A stretch of 64,000 nucleotides of DNA, taken from Sphingomonas gellani. Lineage in GTDB: Bacteria > Pseudomonadota > Alphaproteobacteria > Sphingomonadales > Sphingomonadaceae. The stretch is from positions 1 to 64,000 of the forward strand of contig NZ_FOCF01000003.1 in the NCBI RefSeq assembly GCF_900110035.1. Direction: 5' to 3'. Shown in pieces: positions 49,841 to 59,477 of this stretch (position 1 is its first letter; every line of letters starts with the position of its first letter). A model generated the notes under the pieces. It searched no databases. It was not told the origin of the DNA and saw nothing but the letters and a program-made list of their open reading frames with translations. The position numbers and the translations under genes were made by a program.

Positions 49841-51256
49841 ATGACCAAGGCCTATCTCCTCGTAACTGCCCTCCTTGCCCCTGCATTGTTCCTGTCGGGC
49901 AGCAGCGTCGCGCAGCAGGTGCCGCCACCTGCACCGGCTCCGGCGACGACAGCGGCAGCGCCCCAGGCCGGGCAGCCGGCGGGCGATCAGGCCGGCGGGC
50001 TGGTGGTGGATGTGGAGGGGGGCACCAGCTCCCCAACGCCGATCGCGATCCCGGTGATGCCGGCGGCGCAAATCATCGATACGCCGGCCGGCTCCACCGA
50101 TGCGGTGGGGCGGCAGTTGTCGGACATCGTCGCCAACGACCTGCGCAATTCCGGCCTGTTCACGCCGCTGCCGCCCGCGCAGTTGCGCACCGTGTCGGTG
50201 CCGGAGGTGACGGCCCCGGCCTATGATTATTGGGGCGGGACGGGCGCGCAGGCGCTGGTCCAGGGCTATGTGAAGGCGAACGGCGATGGCTCGCTGACCG
50301 TCGGCTGCTACCTGTACGACGTCGCGTCGAAGACCGAACTGGCGCGACAGGGCTTTGTCGTGCCGCCATCCGACTGGCGCCGTGCGGGGCACAAATGCGC
50401 CGATTCGATCTACACCCGCCTTACCGGGGAAGGGCCGTATTTCGACAGCCGGGTGGTGTACGTGTCGGAGACCGGGCCGAAGGGAAAGCGGATCAAGCGC
50501 CTGGCGATCATGGACCAGGACGGCGCCAACCACCGCTTCCTGACCAACGGCCAGTCGATCGTCCTGACGCCGCGCTTCGCGCCGAACCAGCAGTCGATCG
50601 TGTTCATGAGCTATGAGGGCAAGATCCCCTCCATCTACGTCTACGACCTTGGTTCGGGGCGCCCGCGACTGGTGGTACGCAATGCCGCGACCACCTTCGC
50701 CCCGCGCTTTTCCCCCGATGGCCGCTGGATCCTGTTCTCCATGGCGACGGGTGGCAACACGGACATCTACCGCGTGGCATCGCAGGGCGGGGAGCCGCAG
50801 CGCCTGACCGAGTCGCCCGGCATCGACACGGGTGGCAGCTATTCGCCCGACGGGTCGCGCATCGTGTTCGAAAGCGACCGGTCCGGCGGCCAGCAGATCT
50901 ATGTCATGAATGCGGACGGATCGAACCAGCAGCGGATCAGCTTCGGCGGCGGGCGCTACGCGACCCCGGTGTGGAGCCCGCGCGGCGACCTGATCGCATT
51001 CACCAAGGTGTCGGGCGCATTCCGCATCGGCGTGATGAGCCCCAGCGGCGGGGGCGAGCGTCTGCTGACCAACAGCTGGCAGGACGAGGGGCCGAGCTGG
51101 TCGCCCAACGGCCGCGTCATCACCTTCTACCGGTCCAGCCGGGGCAGCCAGGGTAAGGCCGATCTGTGGATGGTCGACCTGACCGGCAATGTGGAACGCA
51201 AGATCCCGACGCCGCTCGACGGGTCGGACCCGGCCTGGGGCCCGATCCGGCCCTGA
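49841..51256 (+). CDS. tolB: Tol-Pal system beta-propeller TolB
   Basis: 471 residues from ATG at 49841; a TTG at 49832 overlapping the tolA stop as TTGA is an alternative start. A signal peptide (YLLVTALLAPALFLSGSSVA) and a Pro/Ala linker lead to the N-terminal domain (IIDTPAGSTDAVGRQLSDIV on) and a six-bladed propeller with repeated SPDG and WSP units such as FSPDGRWILF, YSPDGSRIVF and WSPNGRVITF. TolB sits in the periplasm, binds Pal and is released by TolA. Its position in the operon is standard. Confidence 0.95.
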   Translation: MTKAYLLVTALLAPALFLSGSSVAQQVPPPAPAPATTAAAPQAGQPAGDQAGGLVVDVEGGTSSPTPIAIPVMPAAQIIDTPAGSTDAVGRQLSDIVANDLRNSGLFTPLPPAQLRTVSVPEVTAPAYDYWGGTGAQALVQGYVKANGDGSLTVGCYLYDVASKTELARQGFVVPPSDWRRAGHKCADSIYTRLTGEGPYFDSRVVYVSETGPKGKRIKRLAIMDQDGANHRFLTNGQSIVLTPRFAPNQQSIVFMSYEGKIPSIYVYDLGSGRPRLVVRNAATTFAPRFSPDGRWILFSMATGGNTDIYRVASQGGEPQRLTESPGIDTGGSYSPDGSRIVFESDRSGGQQIYVMNADGSNQQRISFGGGRYATPVWSPRGDLIAFTKVSGAFRIGVMSPSGGGERLLTNSWQDEGPSWSPNGRVITFYRSSRGSQGKADLWMVDLTGNVERKIPTPLDGSDPAWGPIRP

Positions 51257-51322
51257 CGCCGTTTACGAGGATGTCGTTCATGGGGGCATGAACAGGACTA
51301 GTTTGAACCACGGGAGTTGATC

Positions 51323-51850
51323 ATGGCTAAGCTTCATTCCACCATCCTGGCCGCCACCGCGCTGATCGCGCTGGCCGGCTGCGCGAAGAAGCGGCCTCCG
51401 GTCCTGCCGCCGGCACCCGCCCAGAATGCGGGCGAGGTTGGCGCCAACACGCCGGGCACTGGCATGGACAACGGCGCGGTGGTGCCGGGTTCCGACGCCG
51501 ATTTCCGTCGATCGGTGTCGTCCAACACCATCAACTTCTCGCTCGACGAGTTCGATATCGACGCGACCGCGCGCGGCATCCTGGACAGCCAGGTGGAATG
51601 GCTGAACCGCTATCCCCAGGTCCGCATCACCATCGAGGGGCATTGCGACGAGCGCGGCACGCGTGAGTACAACCTGGCGCTGGGCGATCGCCGCGCCAAT
51701 TCCGCGAAGAACTATCTGGTCGCGCGCGGCATCGACGCGTCGCGGGTCAGCACCATCAGCTATGGCAAGGAACGCCCCGTCGCGCTGGGGTCGGACGATG
51801 CGTCCTATGCCCAGAACCGGCGCGCCGTGACGGTGGTGATCGGCCGCTGA
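51323..51850 (+). CDS. pal: Peptidoglycan-associated lipoprotein Pal
   Basis: 175 residues from ATG at 51323 with GGGAG six bases upstream. The signal peptide ends in the lipobox LIALAGC (Cys20). After a Pro/Ala linker, the OmpA-like peptidoglycan-binding domain carries NFSLDEFDID, the key ITIEGHCDERGTREYNLALG segment with the diaminopimelate-binding Asp and Arg, and RRAVTVVI at the end. Pal anchors the outer membrane to the wall. It is last in the tol-pal operon; a G/C hairpin follows. Confidence 0.96.
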   Translation: MAKLHSTILAATALIALAGCAKKRPPVLPPAPAQNAGEVGANTPGTGMDNGAVVPGSDADFRRSVSSNTINFSLDEFDIDATARGILDSQVEWLNRYPQVRITIEGHCDERGTREYNLALGDRRANSAKNYLVARGIDASRVSTISYGKERPVALGSDDASYAQNRRAVTVVIGR

Positions 51851-51859
51851 TCCCGGATC

Positions 51860-51892
51860 GGCCGGGGCGCGGCGAGCCTGCCCGACCCGGCC
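51860..51892 (+). terminator. G/C-rich hairpin after pal
   Basis: GGCCGGG (51860-51866) pairs perfectly with CCCGGCC (51886-51892) across a 19-base G/C-rich loop. No U-run follows, so it would be at best a weak or Rho-assisted terminator, located 10 bases after the pal stop and before mscS. Confidence 0.4.
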
Positions 51893-51932
51893 ATACCGGA
51901 ACCCGATCCGTTTCGGGCTCGTTCCGATCCGC

Positions 51933-52940
51933 ATGAACAATACCGTTGTCGCGCATGTGACCCCGCCGCCGGTGCTGGACCCGGTCAGCACGGTGGTCGC
52001 CACGCTCCATCTGTGGTGGAACAGTTTCGCCAAGGCGCTGCCCAGCATCGCGGGCGGCATCATCTTCCTGTTGATCGCCTGGGTGGTCGGGCGGCTGGTC
52101 GCGCGGGGTGTCCGCCGCGCCTTCTTCCACCGCGATTATGCCGATCTCGGCGGTGTGCTGGGATCGATCGCGTTCGGCTTCATCATGCTGACGGCCGTGC
52201 TGGTGGCCTCGGTGATCGTATTCCCCTCGGTGAAACCGGGCACGATCATCTCCAGCCTGGGCATCGGCTCCGTCGCGATCGGATTCGCGTTCAAGGACAT
52301 CCTGCAGAACCTGCTGGCGGGCATCCTGTTGCTCATCAACCGACCGTTCCGCCGCGGCGACCAGGTCATCGTCAAGGGGTTCGAGGGGACGGTGGAGCAC
52401 ATCCAGAGCCGCGCAACGCTGATAAAGACTTATGACGGCCGGCGGGTCATCATTCCGAACTCGGACATCTACACCTCCGCCGTCACCATCCACACCGCCT
52501 TTCCGACCGTGCGCAGCCAGATCGAGGTGGGCATCGGCTATGGCGACGACCCGGATCACGCGATGCGCGTCTTTCGACAGGCGATGGCGGGGGTCGAGGG
52601 GGTGGAGCAGGACCCCGGTCCCGACGTGCTGGCGGTGGGCTTCGGCGACAGCACCGTGACGCTGCGAGCACGCTGGTGGACCGCGCCAAAGGTCACGATC
52701 GGCATCAAGGCGAAGGTGATCCTGGCGATCCGCCGCGCGGCGCAGGAAAACGGCATCGACCTGCCTTTCCCGACCACGACCGTGCTGTTCCACGACCAGA
52801 CGGACGAGGCGGACGGCGACCGTACCCGCCAGCGGGAGGGCTGGCCCGCGGGCAACGATCCACCGCGCGCCCTGCGCGACGTACGCGTGAGTCCCGATCG
52901 GGCGGCGGGGCTGGCACAGGAGGACGCGCCGGCTGCCTAA
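51933..52940 (+). CDS. MscS-family small mechanosensitive channel
   Basis: 335 residues. Three transmembrane helices, the third being the pore helix with GTIISSLGIGSVAIGFAFKD followed by the highly conserved ILQNLLAGILLLINRPFRRGDQV. The beta domain (about 130-190) contains HIQSRATLIKTYDGRRVIIPNSDIYTS-type family sequence, and a C-terminal alpha/beta domain follows. It relieves turgor on osmotic downshock. The last 50 residues are charged and disordered. It is a single gene after pal and convergent with the exonuclease gene. Confidence 0.95.
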   Translation: MNNTVVAHVTPPPVLDPVSTVVATLHLWWNSFAKALPSIAGGIIFLLIAWVVGRLVARGVRRAFFHRDYADLGGVLGSIAFGFIMLTAVLVASVIVFPSVKPGTIISSLGIGSVAIGFAFKDILQNLLAGILLLINRPFRRGDQVIVKGFEGTVEHIQSRATLIKTYDGRRVIIPNSDIYTSAVTIHTAFPTVRSQIEVGIGYGDDPDHAMRVFRQAMAGVEGVEQDPGPDVLAVGFGDSTVTLRARWWTAPKVTIGIKAKVILAIRRAAQENGIDLPFPTTTVLFHDQTDEADGDRTRQREGWPAGNDPPRALRDVRVSPDRAAGLAQEDAPAA

Positions 52941-52962
52941 GGTCGCCGACGCGCGTTCCGCG

Positions 52963-53520
52963 TCAGCCGGTCGGTGAACCGGCGCGCTGTGTCGCAAGGT
53001 CGCGGACGTGCAGCCAGTATGCGCGTTCCTGCACCGCATCCGCCAGGGCACGGTGCGCTGGCCGTCCGGACGGCCGATCCGCCTCGGCCTGGGCCAGCAC
53101 GGCGGCGACCGCCGGACCCAGCGCGTCTTGAAGCAGCACCGGGGCCAGGATGTCCCGCGCGGTTTCGGCCCGGGCGTCCTCGCTGTCGCGCAGGCGCAAG
53201 GCATGGCGGGGCAGCCCGGCAGCGCGGAGCAGCGCGCTGAGCCACTTGCCATCCCAGGAGGGCGCGCTGGCGAACAGGTCGTGGCCGGACAGCACCTCCA
53301 CCATCCGGCGCGCCACCACGTCGTGGGGCGTGCCGTCCCGCTCAAGCGTTTCACGGGCGATGCCGTGGATCGCCTGCGCCTCCGACGCCCAGTCGGTCCA
53401 GCCGGACGCGGGGCGGATCAGGTAATCCTCATCCCGGCCATCCTCCCATGCCCAGCCGACCTCGATCGGATAGCTCTTGTCGGCCAGGGACGATGCTTCG
53501 AAATCGAGGAAGACGCGCAC
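52963..53520 (-). CDS. DEDD-type 3'-5' exonuclease-like protein
   Basis: 185 residues from GTG at 53520. ExoI motif RVFLDFEASSLADKSYPIEV carries the catalytic Asp-x-Glu; ExoII lies around LFASAPSWDGKWLSALLR (Asp near 90), and the ExoIII aspartate is in HRALADAVQERAYW. This fits the DnaQ-like fold. The role could be RNA or DNA trimming. It follows treY after 4 bases on the same strand, so it is transcribed with the trehalose genes, although functionally unrelated. Confidence 0.82.
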   Translation of the reverse strand: MRVFLDFEASSLADKSYPIEVGWAWEDGRDEDYLIRPASGWTDWASEAQAIHGIARETLERDGTPHDVVARRMVEVLSGHDLFASAPSWDGKWLSALLRAAGLPRHALRLRDSEDARAETARDILAPVLLQDALGPAVAAVLAQAEADRPSGRPAHRALADAVQERAYWLHVRDLATQRAGSPTG

Positions 53521-53524
53521 GGGG

Positions 53525-55882
53525 TCAGCTCAGCTCGTACCAGACGGGCGCGGTGGACAGCAGGCGGCCGGCGTCGCGCTCGCCACCCTCGAAGCGGATC
53601 GCGCCCTGTGCCGCATCGCCGCGCAACAGGCAGGCCAATCGGAACACGCGGTCGCCATGCCGCCGCTCGAAGGCGAGGACACGGCCCGTGGCGTCGCCGG
53701 TCACCGCTGCCGCGCGGTAATCGCCATGCGCGAACAGGTCCGGCTGTTCGCGACGAAGCTGCAACAGGGCGGCGAGCAACGCCATCTTGGCCGGCGCGGC
53801 ACCATCCAGCGCGGCGCGGCGCGCGGCATAGTTCACGGGCCGGCGATTGTCCGGATCGACAAGGCTCAGGTCCGCGAACTCGGTACCCTGATAGAGGTCG
53901 GGCACGCCCGGAACCGTGCAGCGCAACGCGACCTGTATCAGGCTGTTGCGCTCCGCCGCCGGTGCGATCTCCGCGACGAAGCGTGTCACGGCGCCTGCAA
54001 AGGCCTCATCCTCGATCAGCGCGCGGGCAAGCGTGTTGGCGCGGCCTTCATAATCCTCGTCCGGCGCTTCCCATGACGAGCGCAGCTTCGCCTCCCGCAG
54101 CGCCTTGGTCTGCCAGGAGGCGACGCGGTCGGCAAAGTCCGCCTCCGGCGTATCGGGCCACGCGCCGAGCAGCGCCTGGAACAGCATGTACCGGTCGCCC
54201 CGGTCGATATCCGCAACCATCCCGTCCGCGATCGCCTCCCACTCCGTCACGACGCTGCGCCAGCGGTCGGGGATCGCGCTCAGCACAGCCAGACGCGCGC
54301 GCGTGTCCTCGCCGCGCTTGTGGTCGTGCGTCGCGGTCGTCAGCATCGCGTTCGGCCAGTGCGCGGCACGCTCCGCCATCAGCGCGTGGAAGTCGCCGAC
54401 GGCCATGCCCATCAGCCCGGCGTCGAAGCCGACATCGTTGCGCGACAGCAGCCGCCCGTACCGGTAGAAGGCGGTATCCTCCAGCGCCTTGGCTGCGATC
54501 GGCGCGGACAGCTGCTGGAACCGGCGCGCCGCCTCCGCGACCAACGCCGGATCGCCCGGCCCTTCTGCCGCCAGCCAAGCCAGGATCATGTCCGTGACGG
54601 CCCACTCGCCCGGGGGCACATGCGGCGCGACACGCCGGCGTGCCTCCGCCCGGATTGCGTCGTCGCTCTGCGGCGCGTCCGAACCGGTGCCATAGGTGCG
54701 GTACACGGGAAACACCCACAACAGTCGCTCGATCGCGCGGCGCAGCATTGCGGCGGTGATCCCGTCCGCGTCCGGCGTGGCATGGGCCAGCGTGACGAAT
54801 GCTGCGCAGCAATGCTCCAGCTGGCCGGTGAACTGCCATGCCAGCAATTGCTGCCGCGCCAGCAGTTCTTCGGGGTGAAGGTTCGCGGATCGGCCGCTCA
54901 CGTCATGCCACAACCGTCCCAGCGGCTCCGCCCCCGCCGGATCGTGAAGGACGGCGCTCACCTGTTCCATGAAGTCGTAGCCGCTGGTGCCGTCGATGCC
55001 CCAATCGGTCGGCAGCTTCTCTCCCGGCCCCAGGATCTTTTCCACCACGATCCACGCCGGTCCGGCTGGAGCGTCATCGAGGCGGGGCAGCGCGTCGAGC
55101 CTTGTGCGCAGCGTGCGGCAATAGGCGGCCGGGTCCGTCAGCCCGTCGACATGGTCGATGCGGACGCCGTCGATCAGCCCCTCGGCATACAGGCGAAAAT
55201 ACAGCGCGTGCGTCGCCTCGAACACCGCGGGGTCCTCGACCCGCACGCCGGCCAGCTCGTTGATCGAGAAGAACCGGCGCCAGTTCAGCTCGTCATTGGC
55301 GACGCGCCACCAGGCCAGGCGATAATGCTGCCGGTCGAGCAGCACGGGCAACGGCAGCTCATCGGGCGCGTCCTGATCCGCGTCGCGAAGGGGAAAGCGA
55401 TGCTCGCCATAAGCGACCAGCCACCAGCGATCGTCGTACCGCTCCACGCTCAGAGCACCGTCGCGGATCGCCTGCGGCAACGGCGTGCCCAGCACGGGCA
55501 GGACGATGCGCTGACGGAAATCGATGTCGAACACCGCCGCATGGTCGCTCGCCTGGCCGTGCATCAGCACGTCGTTCCACCACGCATTGGCCCCGCCCGC
55601 CACGCCCATATGGTTGGGGACGATGTCGATCACGACACCCATGCCGCGCGCCCTGAGTGCGGCGACCAGCCGGCGGAACGCGTCCTCGCCGCCCAGTTCG
55701 GGGTTGATGCAGGTCGGATCGACCACGTCGTACCCGTGCGTCGATCCGGGGGCGGCGACCGTGATGGGGGAGGCATAGACATGGCTGATCCCCAGCCGGT
55801 CGAGATATGGCACCAGCGCCTCCGCATCGGCGAAGGTGAAATCCTTGTGGAACTGGAAACGGTAGGTGGCGCGCGGGGTCAT
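53525..55882 (-). CDS. treY: Malto-oligosyltrehalose synthase TreY
   Basis: 785 residues. GH13 enzyme that turns the reducing end of maltodextrin into a trehalose unit. The N-terminus MTPRATYRFQFHKDFTFADA and ISHVYASPITVAAPGSTHGY are TreY signatures; catalytic residues lie in GVRIDHVDGLTDP (nucleophile Asp), VVEKILGPGEKLP (Glu acid) and TTATHDHKRGED (Asp). Full length for the family. It overlaps malQ as ATGA. TreZ, two genes upstream, completes the pathway by releasing trehalose. Confidence 0.97.
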   Translation of the reverse strand: MTPRATYRFQFHKDFTFADAEALVPYLDRLGISHVYASPITVAAPGSTHGYDVVDPTCINPELGGEDAFRRLVAALRARGMGVVIDIVPNHMGVAGGANAWWNDVLMHGQASDHAAVFDIDFRQRIVLPVLGTPLPQAIRDGALSVERYDDRWWLVAYGEHRFPLRDADQDAPDELPLPVLLDRQHYRLAWWRVANDELNWRRFFSINELAGVRVEDPAVFEATHALYFRLYAEGLIDGVRIDHVDGLTDPAAYCRTLRTRLDALPRLDDAPAGPAWIVVEKILGPGEKLPTDWGIDGTSGYDFMEQVSAVLHDPAGAEPLGRLWHDVSGRSANLHPEELLARQQLLAWQFTGQLEHCCAAFVTLAHATPDADGITAAMLRRAIERLLWVFPVYRTYGTGSDAPQSDDAIRAEARRRVAPHVPPGEWAVTDMILAWLAAEGPGDPALVAEAARRFQQLSAPIAAKALEDTAFYRYGRLLSRNDVGFDAGLMGMAVGDFHALMAERAAHWPNAMLTTATHDHKRGEDTRARLAVLSAIPDRWRSVVTEWEAIADGMVADIDRGDRYMLFQALLGAWPDTPEADFADRVASWQTKALREAKLRSSWEAPDEDYEGRANTLARALIEDEAFAGAVTRFVAEIAPAAERNSLIQVALRCTVPGVPDLYQGTEFADLSLVDPDNRRPVNYAARRAALDGAAPAKMALLAALLQLRREQPDLFAHGDYRAAAVTGDATGRVLAFERRHGDRVFRLACLLRGDAAQGAIRFEGGERDAGRLLSTAPVWYELS

Positions 55883-57774
55883 CCGGGTCTTTCGTTGGTA
55901 AGCAGGGCGGTGCGGCGGGCGACATCGGGGCTGGCGAGCATCGCATCCGTCGCGTCGGGCATGCGGCGGCGCCAGTTGGGATGTTCGTCGATCGTGCCCG
56001 GCAGGTTGGGTTGCTCCTCCAGCGCGGCCAGATCCTCCAGCGGCACGATCGCGAGGGGGGCTGGTGCGGCGGCGACGGCGGTCAGGATGGTGTCGATCGG
56101 CGGCGTTTCCGGCGGTTCACCCGTGCCGCCGACCGCGCGCCACATCGATGCGCGTTCGCCCTTGCGCTCGTCGCGGCGATCCGCCTCGCAGGTGGAGGCA
56201 TCGCCACGCCCCAGCCGGCACGCCCAGTCGATATCGCGCCCGCGCCACCATCCGGCCAGGGTCGGCGTGTCGTGGGTGCCCGTCATGGCGACCGCCTGCC
56301 GATCCCACTTTGCCGGCGGAACAAAGGTACCGGCCTTGTCCCGCTCGAACGGCAGCACCCGCATGCCCAGCATGCCGCGTGCCGCCAGATCGTCGCGGAA
56401 CCCAGGGGGCACGGTTCCCAGATCCTCGGCGATCACGACCGCGCCCAGACCGTCGTCCGCACGGTGCGCCTCTATGGCGATGATCCGTTTCAGCGTTTCG
56501 CCCGGCATGGTCAGGTACGCGCCCTCCGCCGCGCTCGCGCCCTCCGGAATGACCCACAGCCGGTCGAGGCCGAGCGCGTGGTCGATCCGGATGCCGCCGG
56601 CATGGGCCAGGGCGGCGCGGATCGTCTCGATGAAGGCGGCGAAGCCCGTGCGTGCAAGGGCGAACGGATCGAGCGCGGTGATGCCCCAGCTTTGGCCGTC
56701 CGGGCCCAGCGGATCGGGTGGCGCGCCGACGGTCAGTCCGGTCAACAGGTCGCCGCGACGGCTCCAGCCGTGGCTGCCGCCGGAATCCATGCCGACGGCC
56801 AGGTCCGCGACCAGCCCGATGCGCATATGCTCGCGCGCCGCACGCTGCGCCTCGGCCAGCCCGCGCTCGGCCAGCCATTGCAGAAAGGCGTAGAAGGACA
56901 CGTCCTGCGCGTGATCGGCGGCGAAGCGTTGCACTGCCTCCCCGGCGGGATCGCGATACGCGGTCGGCCAGTCGCGCCAGCCGCCGCCGCCAAGATGCGC
57001 GTGCATCGCGTCGAAGCGGGCATGCGCCTCCAACGCCTCACCCCGCTCCGCCCGGAACGCCGAAACCGCGCCCTGCACTCCATCGGCCGCAGTGTCGAAG
57101 ACGGCACGCAGGTGCCGCAGGCGCGCCGCCACGCACTGGGGCCAGTCGATCAGGGCCGGTGCGGCCTCCTCCCCGAACGGGGCGCCGATCATTGCCGGAT
57201 CGGCCAGCGCGACATTGTGGAACAGCCGGGTGGAGGGCGAGTAGGGGCTGAACCGGGTCGGGTCGGCCGGGAACAGCGCATGGGTCGGGCTGATCGCCAG
57301 CGCCGCCGCGCCAGCGCGCCCGAACGCCGCCGCGGATCGGGCCAGCGTGCCGAAATCGCCATAAGCGCCTGGGCGGTCGTCCCGCAGTGCCGGGATCTGC
57401 ACGGCCGCGCCCCAGCCGCGCCCTTCAGGCACACGGCACCGGCGCGGCGCCACGGCCAGGGTGAAGTTGCGCTTGCCCGAGATCAGGCGGTGATAGCCGA
57501 CCGTATCGATGGCGGGCAGGGCGCCGCCCTTTATCGTCAGCCGGCTGCTGGGACCGTCCTGCATCGCCAGCTCGACATCACCCGTCACGCCATCGGGCGC
57601 GGCGATTGCGGCCCCGGCCTCCGCCGTCAGGAACGGCTCAGTGGCCGCCGACATATCGAGCCGGTCGAGGATGGCCGCCAGGACATCGTCCGCGACACGC
57701 TGCGGACGGCTGTTCGCATCCTCCCAGTCGCATTGCAGGCCGGCGGCGGCGGCGCGGGCGTGAAGGTCGCTCAT
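55879..57774 (-). CDS. malQ: 4-alpha-glucanotransferase (amylomaltase, GH77)
   Basis: 631 residues. Transfers glucan segments between maltodextrins, supplying longer chains for TreY. GH77 catalytic regions are GIRIDHALGLDRLWVIPEG (Asp nucleophile), VVIAEDLGTVPPGF (Glu) and MTGTHDTPTLAGWWRG (Asp). The N-terminal 130 residues are the extra domain seen in longer MalQ proteins. It overlaps treZ upstream and treY downstream by ATGA. Confidence 0.96.
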   Translation of the reverse strand: MSDLHARAAAAGLQCDWEDANSRPQRVADDVLAAILDRLDMSAATEPFLTAEAGAAIAAPDGVTGDVELAMQDGPSSRLTIKGGALPAIDTVGYHRLISGKRNFTLAVAPRRCRVPEGRGWGAAVQIPALRDDRPGAYGDFGTLARSAAAFGRAGAAALAISPTHALFPADPTRFSPYSPSTRLFHNVALADPAMIGAPFGEEAAPALIDWPQCVAARLRHLRAVFDTAADGVQGAVSAFRAERGEALEAHARFDAMHAHLGGGGWRDWPTAYRDPAGEAVQRFAADHAQDVSFYAFLQWLAERGLAEAQRAAREHMRIGLVADLAVGMDSGGSHGWSRRGDLLTGLTVGAPPDPLGPDGQSWGITALDPFALARTGFAAFIETIRAALAHAGGIRIDHALGLDRLWVIPEGASAAEGAYLTMPGETLKRIIAIEAHRADDGLGAVVIAEDLGTVPPGFRDDLAARGMLGMRVLPFERDKAGTFVPPAKWDRQAVAMTGTHDTPTLAGWWRGRDIDWACRLGRGDASTCEADRRDERKGERASMWRAVGGTGEPPETPPIDTILTAVAAAPAPLAIVPLEDLAALEEQPNLPGTIDEHPNWRRRMPDATDAMLASPDVARRTALLTNERPG

Positions 57775-59477
57775 CGGGCAATCCAGGCGACGAAGCGGCT
57801 GCCGTCGGTGAACAACGGTTCTGCGATGTCGGGCAGCGCGGCCGGGGTGTCGCCCAGGTCGATCGCCACCGACAGCGTCGACCCGTCCCCCAGCCGCCAG
57901 CGTGCCGTGACCGCCGCCTCTCCGCGCGCCTCCGCACCGATGGCGGTGGCGCCGGGCAAATGCGGCACGATGCGGTCGCGCCGCAGTGCCAGCAACTCGG
58001 CGTACAACGCGCGCCAGGCAGCGGCATCGGGACCCGGTTCCGGGCGCGAAGCCTCGAAGGTTGCCGGCGCGTTGGGGTCGGGGATCGCCTCCCGCGCCGC
58101 TTCGTCGGCAAAGGCGACGAACTTGGCGAACTCGCGCCGCCGGCCGTTGCGGACCGCATCGGCGAGTTCGTCATGGAAATCGGTGAAGAACAGGAACGGC
58201 GTCTCGCTGCCCAACTCCTCACCCATGAACAGCAGTGGGATTTGCGGGCATAGCAGCAGCAGCGCGGTCGCCGCGCGCAGCTTCGCCGGGTCGGCCAGCC
58301 GGGTCAGCCGATCGCCCATTGCCCGATTGCCGACCTGATCGTGATTCTGGAGAAAGGCGACGAACGCGGTCGGCGGCAGGTGCGCGCTCTTCGTGCCGCG
58401 CGGTCGCCCGTCATGGTTGGGCGATCCCTCTCCCTGATAGATGAAGCCTTCCGCCAGACAGCGGGCCAGCCGCTCCGCCGGCCGATCCGCGAAGTCGCCA
58501 TAATAGGCGCTCGTCTCCCCGGTCAGCAGCACGTGCAGGACGTTGTGGAAATCGTCGTTCCACTGCGCGTCATAACCATCCGCGCGCAGCCGTGCCGCGT
58601 CGTTGGACTCGTTTTCCAGCACCAGATGCACATGCCGATCGGGCAGGCTTTCGCGGATGTCGGCCGCCATGCGGTCGAGAAAGGCGGGGTTGTCGATCGC
58701 GTGCACCGCGTCGAAGCGCAGGCCGTCAAAGCGATATTCGTCCAGCCACATCAACGCGTTGTCGATGAAGAACCGCGCCACCGGCTCCTTGTCCACCGCC
58801 ACCGCGCCGCCCCATGGCGTGTGCACTTCGGGGTGGAAGAAGCTGTCGGCATAGACGCCCAGGTAATTCCCGTCGGGCCCGAAGTGATTGTACACCACGT
58901 CCAGTAACACGGACAGGCCGAGGCCGTGCGCCGTGTCGATCAGCGCCTTCAGCTCGGCCGGGGTGCCGTAATCCTCCTGCACGGCATAGGGCAGCACGCC
59001 GTCATAGCCCCATCCGCGCGTGCCGCCGAACGCACCGACCGGCATCAGTTCGATAGCGGTGATACCGGCGGCGGCGATGTCGGGCAGGCGATCGGCAATG
59101 CCGGCAAACCCGTCCAGCACCCCGGCATGCACCTCCAGGATCACCATCTCGTGCCAGGGGCGGCCGCGCCAGTCGGGGTGGCGCCAGTCGTGATGCGTGT
59201 CGGCAACCACGCTCCACCCGTTGACACCGCCGGCCTGACGGCGGGATGCGGGGTCGGGCACGGCCTGATCACCCATGCGGAACCGGTAGCGCGCGCCCGG
59301 CCCGACCGGCAGGACGGCGGAGCGCCAGCCTCCGCCGTCGTCGCTCAGCAGGGCTGAAGGGCCGTCCTCCACCTCCATATGAGCGTCGCCGTCGAAATCG
59401 GGCGCCCACAAGCGAAAGCGGGTGGTGCCATCCGCCTGCGGCTCGGGTCCCCACCGCATCGCGCTTCCCCCGGTCAT
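57771..59477 (-). CDS. treZ: Malto-oligosyltrehalose trehalohydrolase TreZ
   Basis: 568 residues from ATG at 59477, overlapping the glgX stop as ATGA. An N-terminal CBM48-like domain (RFRLWAPDFDGDAHMEVEDG) is followed by a GH13 barrel with YRFDGLRFDAVHAI (Asp), LVLENESNDA (Glu) and FLQNHDQVGNRAMG (Asp), and the TreZ-typical WGYDGVLPYAVQEDYGTPAE. It cleaves maltooligosyl-trehalose to release free trehalose, an osmolyte and desiccation protectant. Confidence 0.97.
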   Translation of the reverse strand: MTGGSAMRWGPEPQADGTTRFRLWAPDFDGDAHMEVEDGPSALLSDDGGGWRSAVLPVGPGARYRFRMGDQAVPDPASRRQAGGVNGWSVVADTHHDWRHPDWRGRPWHEMVILEVHAGVLDGFAGIADRLPDIAAAGITAIELMPVGAFGGTRGWGYDGVLPYAVQEDYGTPAELKALIDTAHGLGLSVLLDVVYNHFGPDGNYLGVYADSFFHPEVHTPWGGAVAVDKEPVARFFIDNALMWLDEYRFDGLRFDAVHAIDNPAFLDRMAADIRESLPDRHVHLVLENESNDAARLRADGYDAQWNDDFHNVLHVLLTGETSAYYGDFADRPAERLARCLAEGFIYQGEGSPNHDGRPRGTKSAHLPPTAFVAFLQNHDQVGNRAMGDRLTRLADPAKLRAATALLLLCPQIPLLFMGEELGSETPFLFFTDFHDELADAVRNGRRREFAKFVAFADEAAREAIPDPNAPATFEASRPEPGPDAAAWRALYAELLALRRDRIVPHLPGATAIGAEARGEAAVTARWRLGDGSTLSVAIDLGDTPAALPDIAEPLFTDGSRFVAWIAR